Notes under the pieces: generated by a model
Databases searched by the model: none
Told to the model about the DNA's origin: nothing
Seen by the model: only the letters and a program-made list of their open reading frames with translations
Source of the DNA: CAZKTO01 sp964555685
GTDB lineage: Bacteria; Chloroflexota; Dehalococcoidia; SHYB01
Assembly: GCA_964555685.1 (NCBI GenBank)
Contig: CAZKTO010000007.1
Span: 1 to 64,000 of the forward strand
Reading direction: 5' to 3'
DNA: 64,000 nucleotides
Program-made: the position numbers and the translations under genes
Shown here: in pieces, positions 23,720 to 31,128 of the stretch
How positions within the stretch are numbered: position 1 is the stretch's first letter
Layout of the letters: every line of letters starts with the position of its first letter

Positions 23720-24659
23720 CTAGTGCATCGAGTAGCCGCCGCTCACGCTGAGCGTCTGGCCGGTGATGAAGCTCGCCGCGTCCGAGGCCAGGAACAGCAC
23801 GGCGTTGGCGATGTCCTGCGTCGTCCCCAGGCGCCGCAGCGCGTACGCCTTCTTGGCCTTCTCCATCCGCTCGGGCGTGATCTCGTCGCCCACGCCGCCG
23901 GCCCCCGCTCCCCGGTACCACAGGCTGTGCTTGCCGATGACGTCGCTGCTCACCGGGACGGTCCAGCGAGCCGATGGCCAGATCCGGATCAACGTGACGC
24001 TGGTCTCCGCGGCGGACGGCGCGGTCCGGTGGACCGAGCGGTACGACCGCCCGCTGGCCAACGTCTTCNNNNNNNNNNGCATCGCTGACAAATTGGGCCT
24101 GCGCCGCCACCACGTTGAGCCGGACTCCGTGCTTGCCAACCTCCCGGGCGATGGCCTTGGTGGCGCCGATGACGCCCGCCTTGGCCCCCGAGTAGACCGC
24201 CTCGTTGTACTCGCCATCCCGCGCCGCGTCCGAGGCGATGCTGACGATGCTGCCGCCCTTGCGCTCGATCATGTGCGGCAGCGCCGCGCGCATGCAGTGC
24301 AGCGCGCCCGTGAAGTTTACGGCGATCACCTTCTCCCATAGCCCGTACTCGAAGTCCAGGAACGGGGCCGGCTTGGCCCACCCTACGTCGTTCACCAGCA
24401 CCTGGATCCCGCCGTTCATGCCGATGACCCGCTGGACCATCTCCTCCACCGACTCGAGGTTCGTCACGTCCGTCTGCACGAAGGCGGCGCGCCCGCCCAG
24501 CTCCTTCGCCTCTCGCAGCGTCTTCTCCGCCTGCTCCGCGTCGATGTCCGCGATGACGACGCTCGAGCCCTCCTTGGCGAAGGCGAAGGTGATGCTCCGC
24601 CCGATGTTCGACGCGCCTCCGGTGACGATGACGCTCTTCCCGCGCAGTCCCAGGTCCAT
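23720..24659 (-). CDS. Short-chain dehydrogenase/reductase, broken by an assembly gap
   Basis: The N-terminal part (24659-24079) has TGGASNIG at residues 14-21, NDVG, SIASD and YSGAK, the SDR cofactor and catalytic motifs. The C-terminal part ends SFITGQTLSVSGGYSMH. The frame is lost at the ten N at 24069-24078, and the next 120 bp or so (23947-24068) do not belong to an SDR. Joining VSD before the gap to SDVIGKHSLW after the foreign piece restores a normal protein of about 260 residues. GAGGAG precedes the ATG. It heads the (-) operon with the enoyl-CoA hydratases. Confidence 0.85.
24069..24078. other. Assembly gap (10 N) with adjacent foreign sequence
   Basis: Ten N in the SDR gene. The 23947-24068 stretch reads on the (+) strand as LLTGTVQRADGQIRINVTL and WTERYDRPLANVF, typical of TolB-like domains found with adenylate cyclase or TPR proteins. 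It is likely a misjoined contig end. Confidence 0.9.
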
Positions 24660-24797
24660 GAACAGCGCTCCTCAGGACGGAGTGGCCGCCAAAGGCTCTT
24701 CTCGGCGAAGACCGGCGAGGCCCGCAGGTGTCCCTTGATACATCACGAGAGATGCGGCCCTCGGCGCCGCGTGCGCGGGCCGGTGCAACAGCATTGG

Positions 24798-24826
24798 ACG
24801 TTACTCAATCCCTCTGTACTTGTCAA
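24798..24826 (-). promoter_or_regulatory. Probable promoter for the SDR-hydratase operon
   Basis: On the (-) strand: TTGACA (24826-24821), 17 bases, TAACGT (24803-24798). It gives a leader of roughly 130 bases before the SDR ATG. Confidence 0.5.
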
Positions 24827-24844
24827 GGACGCCGCCCGAAGATT

Positions 24845-24856
24845 CATACGTGTATG
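24845..24856. promoter_or_regulatory. CATAC-GT-GTATG palindrome between divergent promoters
   Basis: A perfect 5-2-5 inverted repeat. Read on the (-) strand, the region contains ACATACACG, shared with the TetR operator at 11674-11693. It lies between the two divergent promoters, a natural place for one regulator to act on both. Confidence 0.45.
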
Positions 24857-24864
24857 TACGGACG

Positions 24865-24892
24865 TTGACAGAGGGATGCGAACGTCGATAAT
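24865..24892 (+). promoter_or_regulatory. Near-consensus promoter for the dehydrogenase operon
   Basis: TTGACA (24865-24870), 16 bases, GATAAT (24887-24892). The expected start, about 24899, is 50 bases before the ATG at 24949. Confidence 0.65.
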
Positions 24893-24948
24893 GGGGCCAC
24901 GCGCCCAGGCCCGGCCCAACGCCACGCCGGGCCCTCCGCTCACCGCCC

Positions 24949-25899
24949 ATGCCGCCGAGTCAACGCACCGACCAGCGACCCTTCGCACCGCCCGACGCCA
25001 TCGGGCTCATCGGCACGGGGAACATGGGGCGCCGCATGGGGTCCCGCCTCCTGGGCGCCGGCTTCGCCCTCGTCGTCCACGACCGCGTGCCCGCGGGGGC
25101 CCGGCCCCTCGTCGAGGCCGGAGCTACCTGGGCCGCCAGCCCCGGCGAGGTCGCTTCCCAGGCTCGCTGCGTCCTCGCCTCCCTCCCCGGCCCCCAGGAT
25201 GTGGCCGATGCCCTCACCGGCGCCGGCGGCGTCCTCACCGAGGCCCGCCCTGGCGACGTCTTCATCGACCTGAGCACCAACGCCCCGAAGCGCATCGCCG
25301 AGCTGGCCCGCGAGGCCGCCAAGTGCGGCGTCTCGCTCCTCGAGGCCCCCGTCGCCGGCGGCACCGCGGGCGCCGAGAGCGGCACGCTCACCATCATGGC
25401 CGGCGGCGACCGCGCGACCCTCGCGCGCTGTGAGCGGGTGCTCGCGCCCCTGGGCCGGGCCGTGCGCATGGGCGATGTGGGCGCCGGCAACGCTACCAAG
25501 CTCATAAACAACCTCCTGGGCCTCGCCAGCCTCTACGCCATCGCCGAGGCCATGGCCCTGGGCGCCAGGGCCGGTCTCGATCTCGCCACTCTTTACGCCG
25601 CCCTCGAGCGGGGGCCCGTCGCCAACGCCGTCCTCACCCAGGTCTGCCGCACCCGCGCCCTCCGCGGCGACTTTACGCCGGGCTTCTCCCTCGATCTCGC
25701 GTGCAAGGACCAGGAGCTCCTCCTCCAGATGGGGCGCGACCTCGGCGTCCCCCTCCCCCTGTCCGAGACGGTCCTCGCGCGCTTCAAGGAGGCCCAGCGC
25801 CGCGGCCTCGGCGCCGAGGACTTCACCGCCGTCATCAAGCCCCTGGAGGAGGCCCTGGGCGTCCGCCTCCGCATCGACGACGCGCCCCCCAAGGCGTAG
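24949..25899 (+). CDS. 3-hydroxyisobutyrate dehydrogenase-family NAD(P) oxidoreductase
   Basis: A 316-residue beta-hydroxyacid dehydrogenase. IGLIGTGNMGRRM is the Rossmann loop, DLSTNAPKR and APVAGGTAGAESGTL line the substrate site, and GNATKLINN carries the catalytic Lys. Members oxidise 3-hydroxyacids or reduce semialdehydes; the substrate here is not known. It opens a (+) cluster with an acyl-CoA dehydrogenase, alpha/beta hydrolase and amidohydrolase, transcribed from the promoter at 24865. Confidence 0.92.
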   Translation: MPPSQRTDQRPFAPPDAIGLIGTGNMGRRMGSRLLGAGFALVVHDRVPAGARPLVEAGATWAASPGEVASQARCVLASLPGPQDVADALTGAGGVLTEARPGDVFIDLSTNAPKRIAELAREAAKCGVSLLEAPVAGGTAGAESGTLTIMAGGDRATLARCERVLAPLGRAVRMGDVGAGNATKLINNLLGLASLYAIAEAMALGARAGLDLATLYAALERGPVANAVLTQVCRTRALRGDFTPGFSLDLACKDQELLLQMGRDLGVPLPLSETVLARFKEAQRRGLGAEDFTAVIKPLEEALGVRLRIDDAPPKA

Positions 25900-25913
25900 C
25901 AAAGGAATGTCAT

Positions 25914-27050
25914 TTGGACTTCCGCTTCACCGATGAAGAGCTCGCCCTCCGCGACCGCGTCCGCACCCTCGCCCGCGAGACCCTCGCGCCCATCGCTCAC
26001 GAGGCCGACGAGTCGCCCGACCTGACCCCCGCGGTGACCCAGGCCCTCGCCCGCCAGGGCCTCTTCAAGCACATGGTCCCCAAGGAGTACGGCGGCCTGG
26101 GCATCCGCGTCACCCAGGTCTGCATCATCCGCGAGGAGCTCTCCAGGGTCTCCAGCAAGGCCGACGCCACCTTCGCCATGCAGGGCCTCGGCTCCTACCC
26201 CATCACGCTCGCGGGGAGCGATGCCCAGAAGAAGCGCTACCTCCCCCGGGTCGCCGAGGGCTCCGCCATCGCCGCCTTCGCCATCACCGAGCCCGACGCT
26301 GGCTCCGACGTCGCCAGTATGAAGATGACCGCCGCGCGCAACGGCGATAGCTACACCCTGAGCGGCGTCAAGCGCTACATCTCGAACGCTGGCCACGCCC
26401 ACTTCTACTGCACCTTCGCCAAGACCGATCCCAACGCCGGGACGCGCGGCATCTCGGCCTTCGTCGTCGATCGCGACGCCCCGGGGCTCGACGACCGCGT
26501 CAAGGTGCCGGTGCTGGCGCCCCACGTTCTCGGGGAGGTGCGGTACAACAACTGCCGCGTGCCCAAGGCCAGCCTCCTGGGCGCCGAGGGCCAGGGCATC
26601 AAGATCGCCCTCAGCACCCTCGATGTCTTCCGCACCACCGTCGGCGCCTCGGTCCTGGGCATGGCCGAGGCCGCGTACGAGGCCGCCGTCGCCTTCGCCA
26701 AGCGGCGCCAGGCCTTCGGCCAGAAGCTCGCCGACTTCCAGGCCACCCAGTTCAAGCTGGCCGAGATGGCCACCGGCATCGAGGCGGCGCGCTATCTGGT
26801 CTACTACGCCGCGTGGCTCAAGGACTCGGGCAAGGAGCAGGTCATCACCGAGGCCTCCATGGCCAAGCTCTTCGCCACGGAGATGGCCCAGCGCGTCGTG
26901 GACGAGGCGCTCCAGATACACGGCGCCCAGGGCCTCGTGAAAGGCTCGCTCACGGAGAAGCTCTACCGCGAGGTGCGCCAGCCCCGCATCTACGAGGGCT
27001 CCACCGAGATCCTGAAGGTGACCATCGCCCGCCAGATTCTGCGGGATTAG
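25914..27050 (+). CDS. Acyl-CoA dehydrogenase
   Basis: A 378-residue flavoprotein that forms a 2,3-double bond in an acyl-CoA. ITEPDAGSD, KRYISNAGHAHFY, GFRRTV-like DVFRTTVGAS and the C-terminal RIYEGSTEI with the canonical catalytic Glu are all present, unlike the paralog at 6.3 kb. The start is TTG 25914, 9 bases after AAAGGA; earlier in-frame starts would overlap the upstream gene. It lies 14 bp after the dehydrogenase gene and 18 bp before the hydrolase. Confidence 0.94.
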   Translation: MDFRFTDEELALRDRVRTLARETLAPIAHEADESPDLTPAVTQALARQGLFKHMVPKEYGGLGIRVTQVCIIREELSRVSSKADATFAMQGLGSYPITLAGSDAQKKRYLPRVAEGSAIAAFAITEPDAGSDVASMKMTAARNGDSYTLSGVKRYISNAGHAHFYCTFAKTDPNAGTRGISAFVVDRDAPGLDDRVKVPVLAPHVLGEVRYNNCRVPKASLLGAEGQGIKIALSTLDVFRTTVGASVLGMAEAAYEAAVAFAKRRQAFGQKLADFQATQFKLAEMATGIEAARYLVYYAAWLKDSGKEQVITEASMAKLFATEMAQRVVDEALQIHGAQGLVKGSLTEKLYREVRQPRIYEGSTEILKVTIARQILRD

Positions 27051-27068
27051 ACCGCGTGAGGAGGCCGC

Positions 27069-27722
27069 ATGGCCCAGCGAATGCTCTTCCTCCCAGGCGC
27101 CAATGGCGATGGGCGGGTCTGGTCGCGCGTCGCCGAGCGCCTGGACACGCCTGCTGAGAAGGCGCTGCTCGACTGGCCTGGTTTCGGACGCGCCCCGCGC
27201 CGGGACGACGTCAATTCGCTGAGCGACCTCGTGGGCATGGTGCTCGGCTACGTTGACCGGCCCGTGGACATCGTCGCGCAGTCCATGGGCGGCGTCATCG
27301 CCATGCAGGTGGCGCTCCAGCGGCCTCAGTCCGTCGAGCGCTTGGTGCTCAACGCCACCTCGGGCGGTGTTGCCATGCGCCGGTTCAATGTGAAGGACTG
27401 GCGGCCGGACTATATGCGCGACCTGCCCAACGCGCCGCGCTGGTTCGTGGATGACCGCACCGATCTGAGCGGTCGCTTGGCGTCAGTCGCTACGCCCACG
27501 CTGCTTGTCTATGGGGACGCCGACCCTATTGCGCCGCCCGCCGTGGGTGAGTATCTCAAGGGCTTGCTTCCGAACGCCGAGCTTGTCATTATTCCGGGCG
27601 CCAAGCATATGCTCGCCTGGGAGCTGGCGGACGAGGTCGCGCCCCACATCGCCCGGTTCTTAGGCGCTGGTGTGGTCCGACCGGGGGGAAACCGCGAGAC
27701 GGGCGCGCGCGAGCGCTCGTGA
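27069..27722 (+). CDS. Alpha/beta hydrolase
   Basis: A compact 217-residue alpha/beta-hydrolase. The nucleophile Ser is in AQSMGGV, the acid in YGDADPI and the His in GAKHMLAWE. FLPGANGDGRVW is the oxyanion-hole start. The lid is short. It could act as an esterase, lactonase or C-C hydrolase. GTGAGGAGG precedes the ATG. It is followed within 8 bp by the amidohydrolase gene. The codons near its 3' end overlap the ribosome-binding region of that gene. Confidence 0.9.
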   Translation: MAQRMLFLPGANGDGRVWSRVAERLDTPAEKALLDWPGFGRAPRRDDVNSLSDLVGMVLGYVDRPVDIVAQSMGGVIAMQVALQRPQSVERLVLNATSGGVAMRRFNVKDWRPDYMRDLPNAPRWFVDDRTDLSGRLASVATPTLLVYGDADPIAPPAVGEYLKGLLPNAELVIIPGAKHMLAWELADEVAPHIARFLGAGVVRPGGNRETGARERS

Positions 27723-27729
27723 GGAGGTC

Positions 27730-28851
27730 ATGATGCCCAAGCTCAACGTCATCTCGTCCGACTCCCACGTCGTCGAGCCGCCCGATCTCTGGACGCGGCT
27801 CATCGACCCCAGGTTCCGCGACCGCGCGCCCCGGCTTGTCCGGGGCAAGGACTGCGACGTCTACTGGTGCGACGGCGCCACCCTCGTCGAGGTGGCCATG
27901 ATGTCCTCGGGTGGCAAGACGGCCGAGCAGGTGGACGTCGACCGGGCCCGCTGGGACGAGGAGGTCCGCCCCGGCGGCTACGACCCCAAGGCCCGCCTGG
28001 CCGACATGGCCCTCGACGGTCTCGACGCCGAGGTCCTCTACCCCACCGTCGCGCTCCGCATGTGGAGCGTCCCGGACCTCGCCTACCGCAAGGCCTGCTT
28101 CGAGGCCTACAATCGCTGGATGGCCGAGGAGTACGTGGCGCCCTATCGCGACATCCTCAAGGGCATCGCCCTCATTACCGTCGATGATGTGGCCTGGTCG
28201 GTCCGGGAGCTCCATCGCGCCAAGGACCGGGGCCTCTCCGGCGCCTGCATCGACATCGCTCCCAAGGACCGCCGCTTCCAGACCCAGGAGCTCGACCCCG
28301 TCTGGGCCGCCGCCGAGGAGATGGACCTGCCCATCACCCTGCACCTGGCCACCATGAAGGACCCCATGGTGCTCCAGACGCCGCCCGACACCATCGACAT
28401 GAGCATGGCCGTCATCTGGAACATCGGCACCCTGATCTACAGCGGCGTCTTCATGCGCTTCCCCAAACTGAAAGTCATCTCCGCCGAGAACGACGGCGGC
28501 TGGGCCGTCTACTACCTGCCCCGCATGGACATGAACGTGGGCGATCTCCAGCGCGTCACCAAAAATCTCGGCGGCATCGACTACCAGCTTCGCCACGGCT
28601 CCATGAAGCCCAGCGAGTACTTCCGCCGCAACGTCTTCCTCTCCTTCCAGCGCGACCGCACCGCCGTCGTTCACCGGCATGAGATCGGCGTCGAGAACAT
28701 CATGTGGGGCGCCGACTACCCGCACATGGAGGGGACGTGGCCCAACTCCCGCAAGACCTTCGAGTGGCTCTTCGCCGGCGTGCCCGAGTCAGACCGGCGC
28801 AAGATCATCCGCGATAACGTCGCCCGCCTCTACCACTTCGAGGGGGAGTGA
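27730..28851 (+). CDS. Amidohydrolase family 2 metal-dependent hydrolase
   Basis: A 373-residue Amidohydro_2 protein. SSDSHVVEPPDLW is the N-terminal metal motif, ITLHLATMKD supplies a His, SAENDGGWAVYYL and GADYPHMEGTWPNS are the later conserved blocks. GAGGAGG lies 6 bases before ATG 27730. It is the last gene of the (+) cluster. Relatives include decarboxylases and hydrolases of aromatic and other acids, and the sequence does not decide between them. Confidence 0.93.
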   Translation: MMPKLNVISSDSHVVEPPDLWTRLIDPRFRDRAPRLVRGKDCDVYWCDGATLVEVAMMSSGGKTAEQVDVDRARWDEEVRPGGYDPKARLADMALDGLDAEVLYPTVALRMWSVPDLAYRKACFEAYNRWMAEEYVAPYRDILKGIALITVDDVAWSVRELHRAKDRGLSGACIDIAPKDRRFQTQELDPVWAAAEEMDLPITLHLATMKDPMVLQTPPDTIDMSMAVIWNIGTLIYSGVFMRFPKLKVISAENDGGWAVYYLPRMDMNVGDLQRVTKNLGGIDYQLRHGSMKPSEYFRRNVFLSFQRDRTAVVHRHEIGVENIMWGADYPHMEGTWPNSRKTFEWLFAGVPESDRRKIIRDNVARLYHFEGE

Positions 28852-29025
28852 GGGTGGCGCCAGAAGCCCGCTTTTGGTGAGCCGGTGGAACCATGGGGCG
28901 CGCAATACCTGCGGGCAACAAGTCATTGGCTAGGTTGAGGAGGGTTGAGGTGGACCCACTCACCGCGAGACAGTGGAAGCCATAGGGGCAACCATGCAAC
29001 CCCAATCTGCAATGAATCCTGTCGT

Positions 29026-29601
29026 TCACTGGCCGTGAAGTTTGCTATGCCATTCCTTGGAGGTTTGCCTAAGAGCCGCCATCTTCTCGGAATCCTTGCG
29101 TACTCTGTCAAACAATTCCTCAAACTGAGGCTTTCCAAGTTTGTGGGCCTGTACGTGGCACCATTCGCAAACTAGGCGGAGGTTCTCCGGGGAATTGTTG
29201 GCATGGTTCCAGTCTGCATGGTGTACCTCTAACGCCGGATTGCCACACAGGAAGCAGCTGCCTTTAATGCGTTTCACTTTACGAAGTTCCCTAGGCATAC
29301 GGCTAGAGTCGTATTCGTCCTCCACTTGAGCGATGCTCCTGCATTCCAACTCGCAACCGGGACAGTCCGTAATGCCCTCTGGGACCCTGGCGTCCTGCCC
29401 GTTCTCTTTGCATACCGAGCATTCACGTAGAACTAGGGCCTCTCTTACATCTATCGCAATCCCACAGAGAGGGTGGACGAGCTTATACTCCTGGTGGCAC
29501 CTGGGACACCTAAGCCAGACGCGGAGGCTCGCCTGAGGGAAAGCTGTCCACTTGCCCTTTGGAGTGAATTGGCGCTTTACCTTGAACTTCGGGCGGTTCA
29601 C
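29026..29601 (-). CDS. HNH endonuclease-domain protein with zinc-binding Cys pairs
   Basis: A 191-residue protein. CPRCHQEY, CSVC and CPGC suggest two zinc sites in the N-terminal half. The C-terminal half has CFLCGNPALEVHHADWNHA and NLRLVCEWCHVQAH, the HNH nuclease core with its own zinc Cys. The start is GTG 29601 with only a weak ribosome-binding site. AT content is visibly above that of all neighbours, and non-coding stretches lie on both sides, which suggests acquisition from a phage or mobile element. No partner gene is seen. Confidence 0.8.
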   Translation of the reverse strand: MNRPKFKVKRQFTPKGKWTAFPQASLRVWLRCPRCHQEYKLVHPLCGIAIDVREALVLRECSVCKENGQDARVPEGITDCPGCELECRSIAQVEDEYDSSRMPRELRKVKRIKGSCFLCGNPALEVHHADWNHANNSPENLRLVCEWCHVQAHKLGKPQFEELFDRVRKDSEKMAALRQTSKEWHSKLHGQ

Positions 29602-29986
29602 GTCACCAGCATCCCCAAACTATCAACACAACGATAGCCAGAAGGGGTTGCGGAGGCAAGAGTTAGGGGTGGCCGAGTTGGAGTTCGTCAGACGGGCTAT
29701 CAGACAGTAATGATCTCTCCACGGGCTGGACTCGAACCTCACGTCCCTCAACGTTGACCGGTTTGATGCTGCCACGCAGTCCCCAGTCCCGCTCAAGGGT
29801 GCCCCAACACCCTTAGGGCGTCCAATACCTGCGAAGCTGGGCATGGTGGCCAGACAAAGCTGCGTGTATGCCGAGCTTATGCAACCACGAGCGGGCCCAT
29901 TGCGGGGCAAGGAGTGCCCCGTGCGCGCTGAGCTTGCCGAAGGGCTCAGAGTGACAAACGAGATACGTGCTGCGTGACCGGCGAGG
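29602..29986. other. Intergenic region without a convincing gene
   Basis: A lower-GC stretch between the HNH gene and the OppF-like gene. It includes GGTTCGAGTCC on the (-) strand (near 29730), like a tRNA T-loop, but no tRNA fold is found around it. GAGCTTGCCGAAGGGCTCAG near 29933 is a repeat-family hairpin. A 95-codon open frame here shows no motif. Confidence 0.5.
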
Positions 29987-31006
29987 TCATGCCCTCGCCG
30001 CCCCCTTCGGCTCGTGCAGATAGCACGCCACCCAGTGCCCTGGCTGCACCTCCCGCAGCGACGGGACCGCAGTCTCGCATACGCCGCGCATGACCTGCGG
30101 GCACCGCGGATGGAACGCGCACCCCGAGGGTAGCGCCGTCGGGCTCGGCGGCTCCCCGGGCACCACCGCCCGCTCCCGGTGGCGGTTCGCCGGGTCCGGC
30201 TCCGGCACCGCCTCGATCAGCGCCTGCGTGTACGGGTGGAGCGGCCGCCCGATCACCTCCGCCGGCGGCCCCATCTCGACGATGCGCCCCAGGTACATCA
30301 CCGCTACCCGGTCCGAGAAGTGCGCCGCGCTGGCGATATCGTGCGTGATGTACAGGAAGGCGATGCTGTACCGCCGCTGGAGATCGCGCAGGAGCGCCAG
30401 CACCTCCGCCCGGCTCGAGGCGTCGATCATGGACACGGGCTCGTCCGCGACGATGTAGCCGGGCTGGAGCACCAGCGCCCGCGCGATGCCCACCCGCTGG
30501 CGCTGCCCGCCCGAGAGCGTGTGCGGGTACTTCCCAAGGAACGCCTCCGCCGGGGTCAGGCGCACGTCCTCGAGAGCCTGGCGCACCCTGGCCATCCGCT
30601 CGTCGCGGCCTCCCGCGCCGTGGATGACCAGCGGCTCCTCCACGATCTGCCCCACGGTCATGTAGGCGTTGATGCTGGAGTAGGGGTCCTGGAAGACCGC
30701 CTGCGCGCGGCGGCGGAAGCCCTTGAGCTTGGCCTCGTCCGTATCGGTGATCTCCTGCCCGTCGAACCGGACCCGCCCTGCCACCGGCCGCACCAGCCGC
30801 AGCGAGACCCGCCCCAGCGTCGTCTTTCCGCTGCCCGATTCACCCACCAGGGCCACCGTCTCGCCCCGCCGCAGCGAGAGCGACACGCCGTTCACGGCCC
30901 GCACCGTCACGCGGCCCAGGAGCCCCTTCCGCGCGTAGAAATGCACCTCCACCCCGTCCATCTCGACAAGAGGGGGTGGGGCGGAGTCAGGACGAGGGGG
31001 CTCCAT
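29987..31006 (-). CDS. Oligopeptide/dipeptide ABC transporter ATP-binding protein (OppF type)
   Basis: A 339-residue peripheral ATPase. GESGSGKTT is Walker A, LSGGQRQRVGIARAL the signature and VADEPVSMID Walker B. The C-terminal oligopeptide-transporter extension GCAFHPRCP...GVC is present. It would power uptake through the permease pair at 34.9-37.4 kb. It is separated from its OppD-like partner by an oppositely oriented solute-binding gene, an unusual break in an opp operon. Confidence 0.93.
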   Translation of the reverse strand: MEPPRPDSAPPPLVEMDGVEVHFYARKGLLGRVTVRAVNGVSLSLRRGETVALVGESGSGKTTLGRVSLRLVRPVAGRVRFDGQEITDTDEAKLKGFRRRAQAVFQDPYSSINAYMTVGQIVEEPLVIHGAGGRDERMARVRQALEDVRLTPAEAFLGKYPHTLSGGQRQRVGIARALVLQPGYIVADEPVSMIDASSRAEVLALLRDLQRRYSIAFLYITHDIASAAHFSDRVAVMYLGRIVEMGPPAEVIGRPLHPYTQALIEAVPEPDPANRHRERAVVPGEPPSPTALPSGCAFHPRCPQVMRGVCETAVPSLREVQPGHWVACYLHEPKGAARA

Positions 31007-31020
31007 ATGGGCGGCGCGCC

Positions 31021-31070
31021 TTCCCGCGGGCTGCCGGGTTCCTTCCTGGCCGGGTGGCCACCCGCGGGAA
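31021..31070. repeat. TTCCCGCGGG inverted repeat between divergent genes
   Basis: Ten-base arms 31021-31030 and 31061-31070 enclose a 30-base GC-rich loop. It lies between the divergent OppF-like and solute-binding genes, 58 bp before the GTG at 31129. Confidence 0.6.
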
Positions 31071-31128
31071 ACCTATGATAGCATCGATGCGTATCACTAC
31101 ACGGTAGCATCATCGCCCCAGGGAGCAC

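Noticed and set aside
23951..24068. A TolB-like gene fragment on the (+) strand
   Set aside because: It lies directly beside an assembly gap and interrupts an SDR gene, so it is treated as a misjoin and not a feature of the locus.
27826..27844. CCCCGGCTTGTCCGGGG in the 27.7-kb amidohydrolase gene
   Set aside because: It encodes PRLVRG at a position where the paralog at 49.8 kb has similar residues (PQMLRRG) with no insertion, and the spacing differs from the 2-base-centre palindromes.
29716..29745. A tRNA T-loop-like GGTTCGAGTCC on the (-) strand
   Set aside because: The T-stem has mismatches and no acceptor, D or anticodon arm can be folded around it. It could be an attachment-site relic, but nothing supports that.
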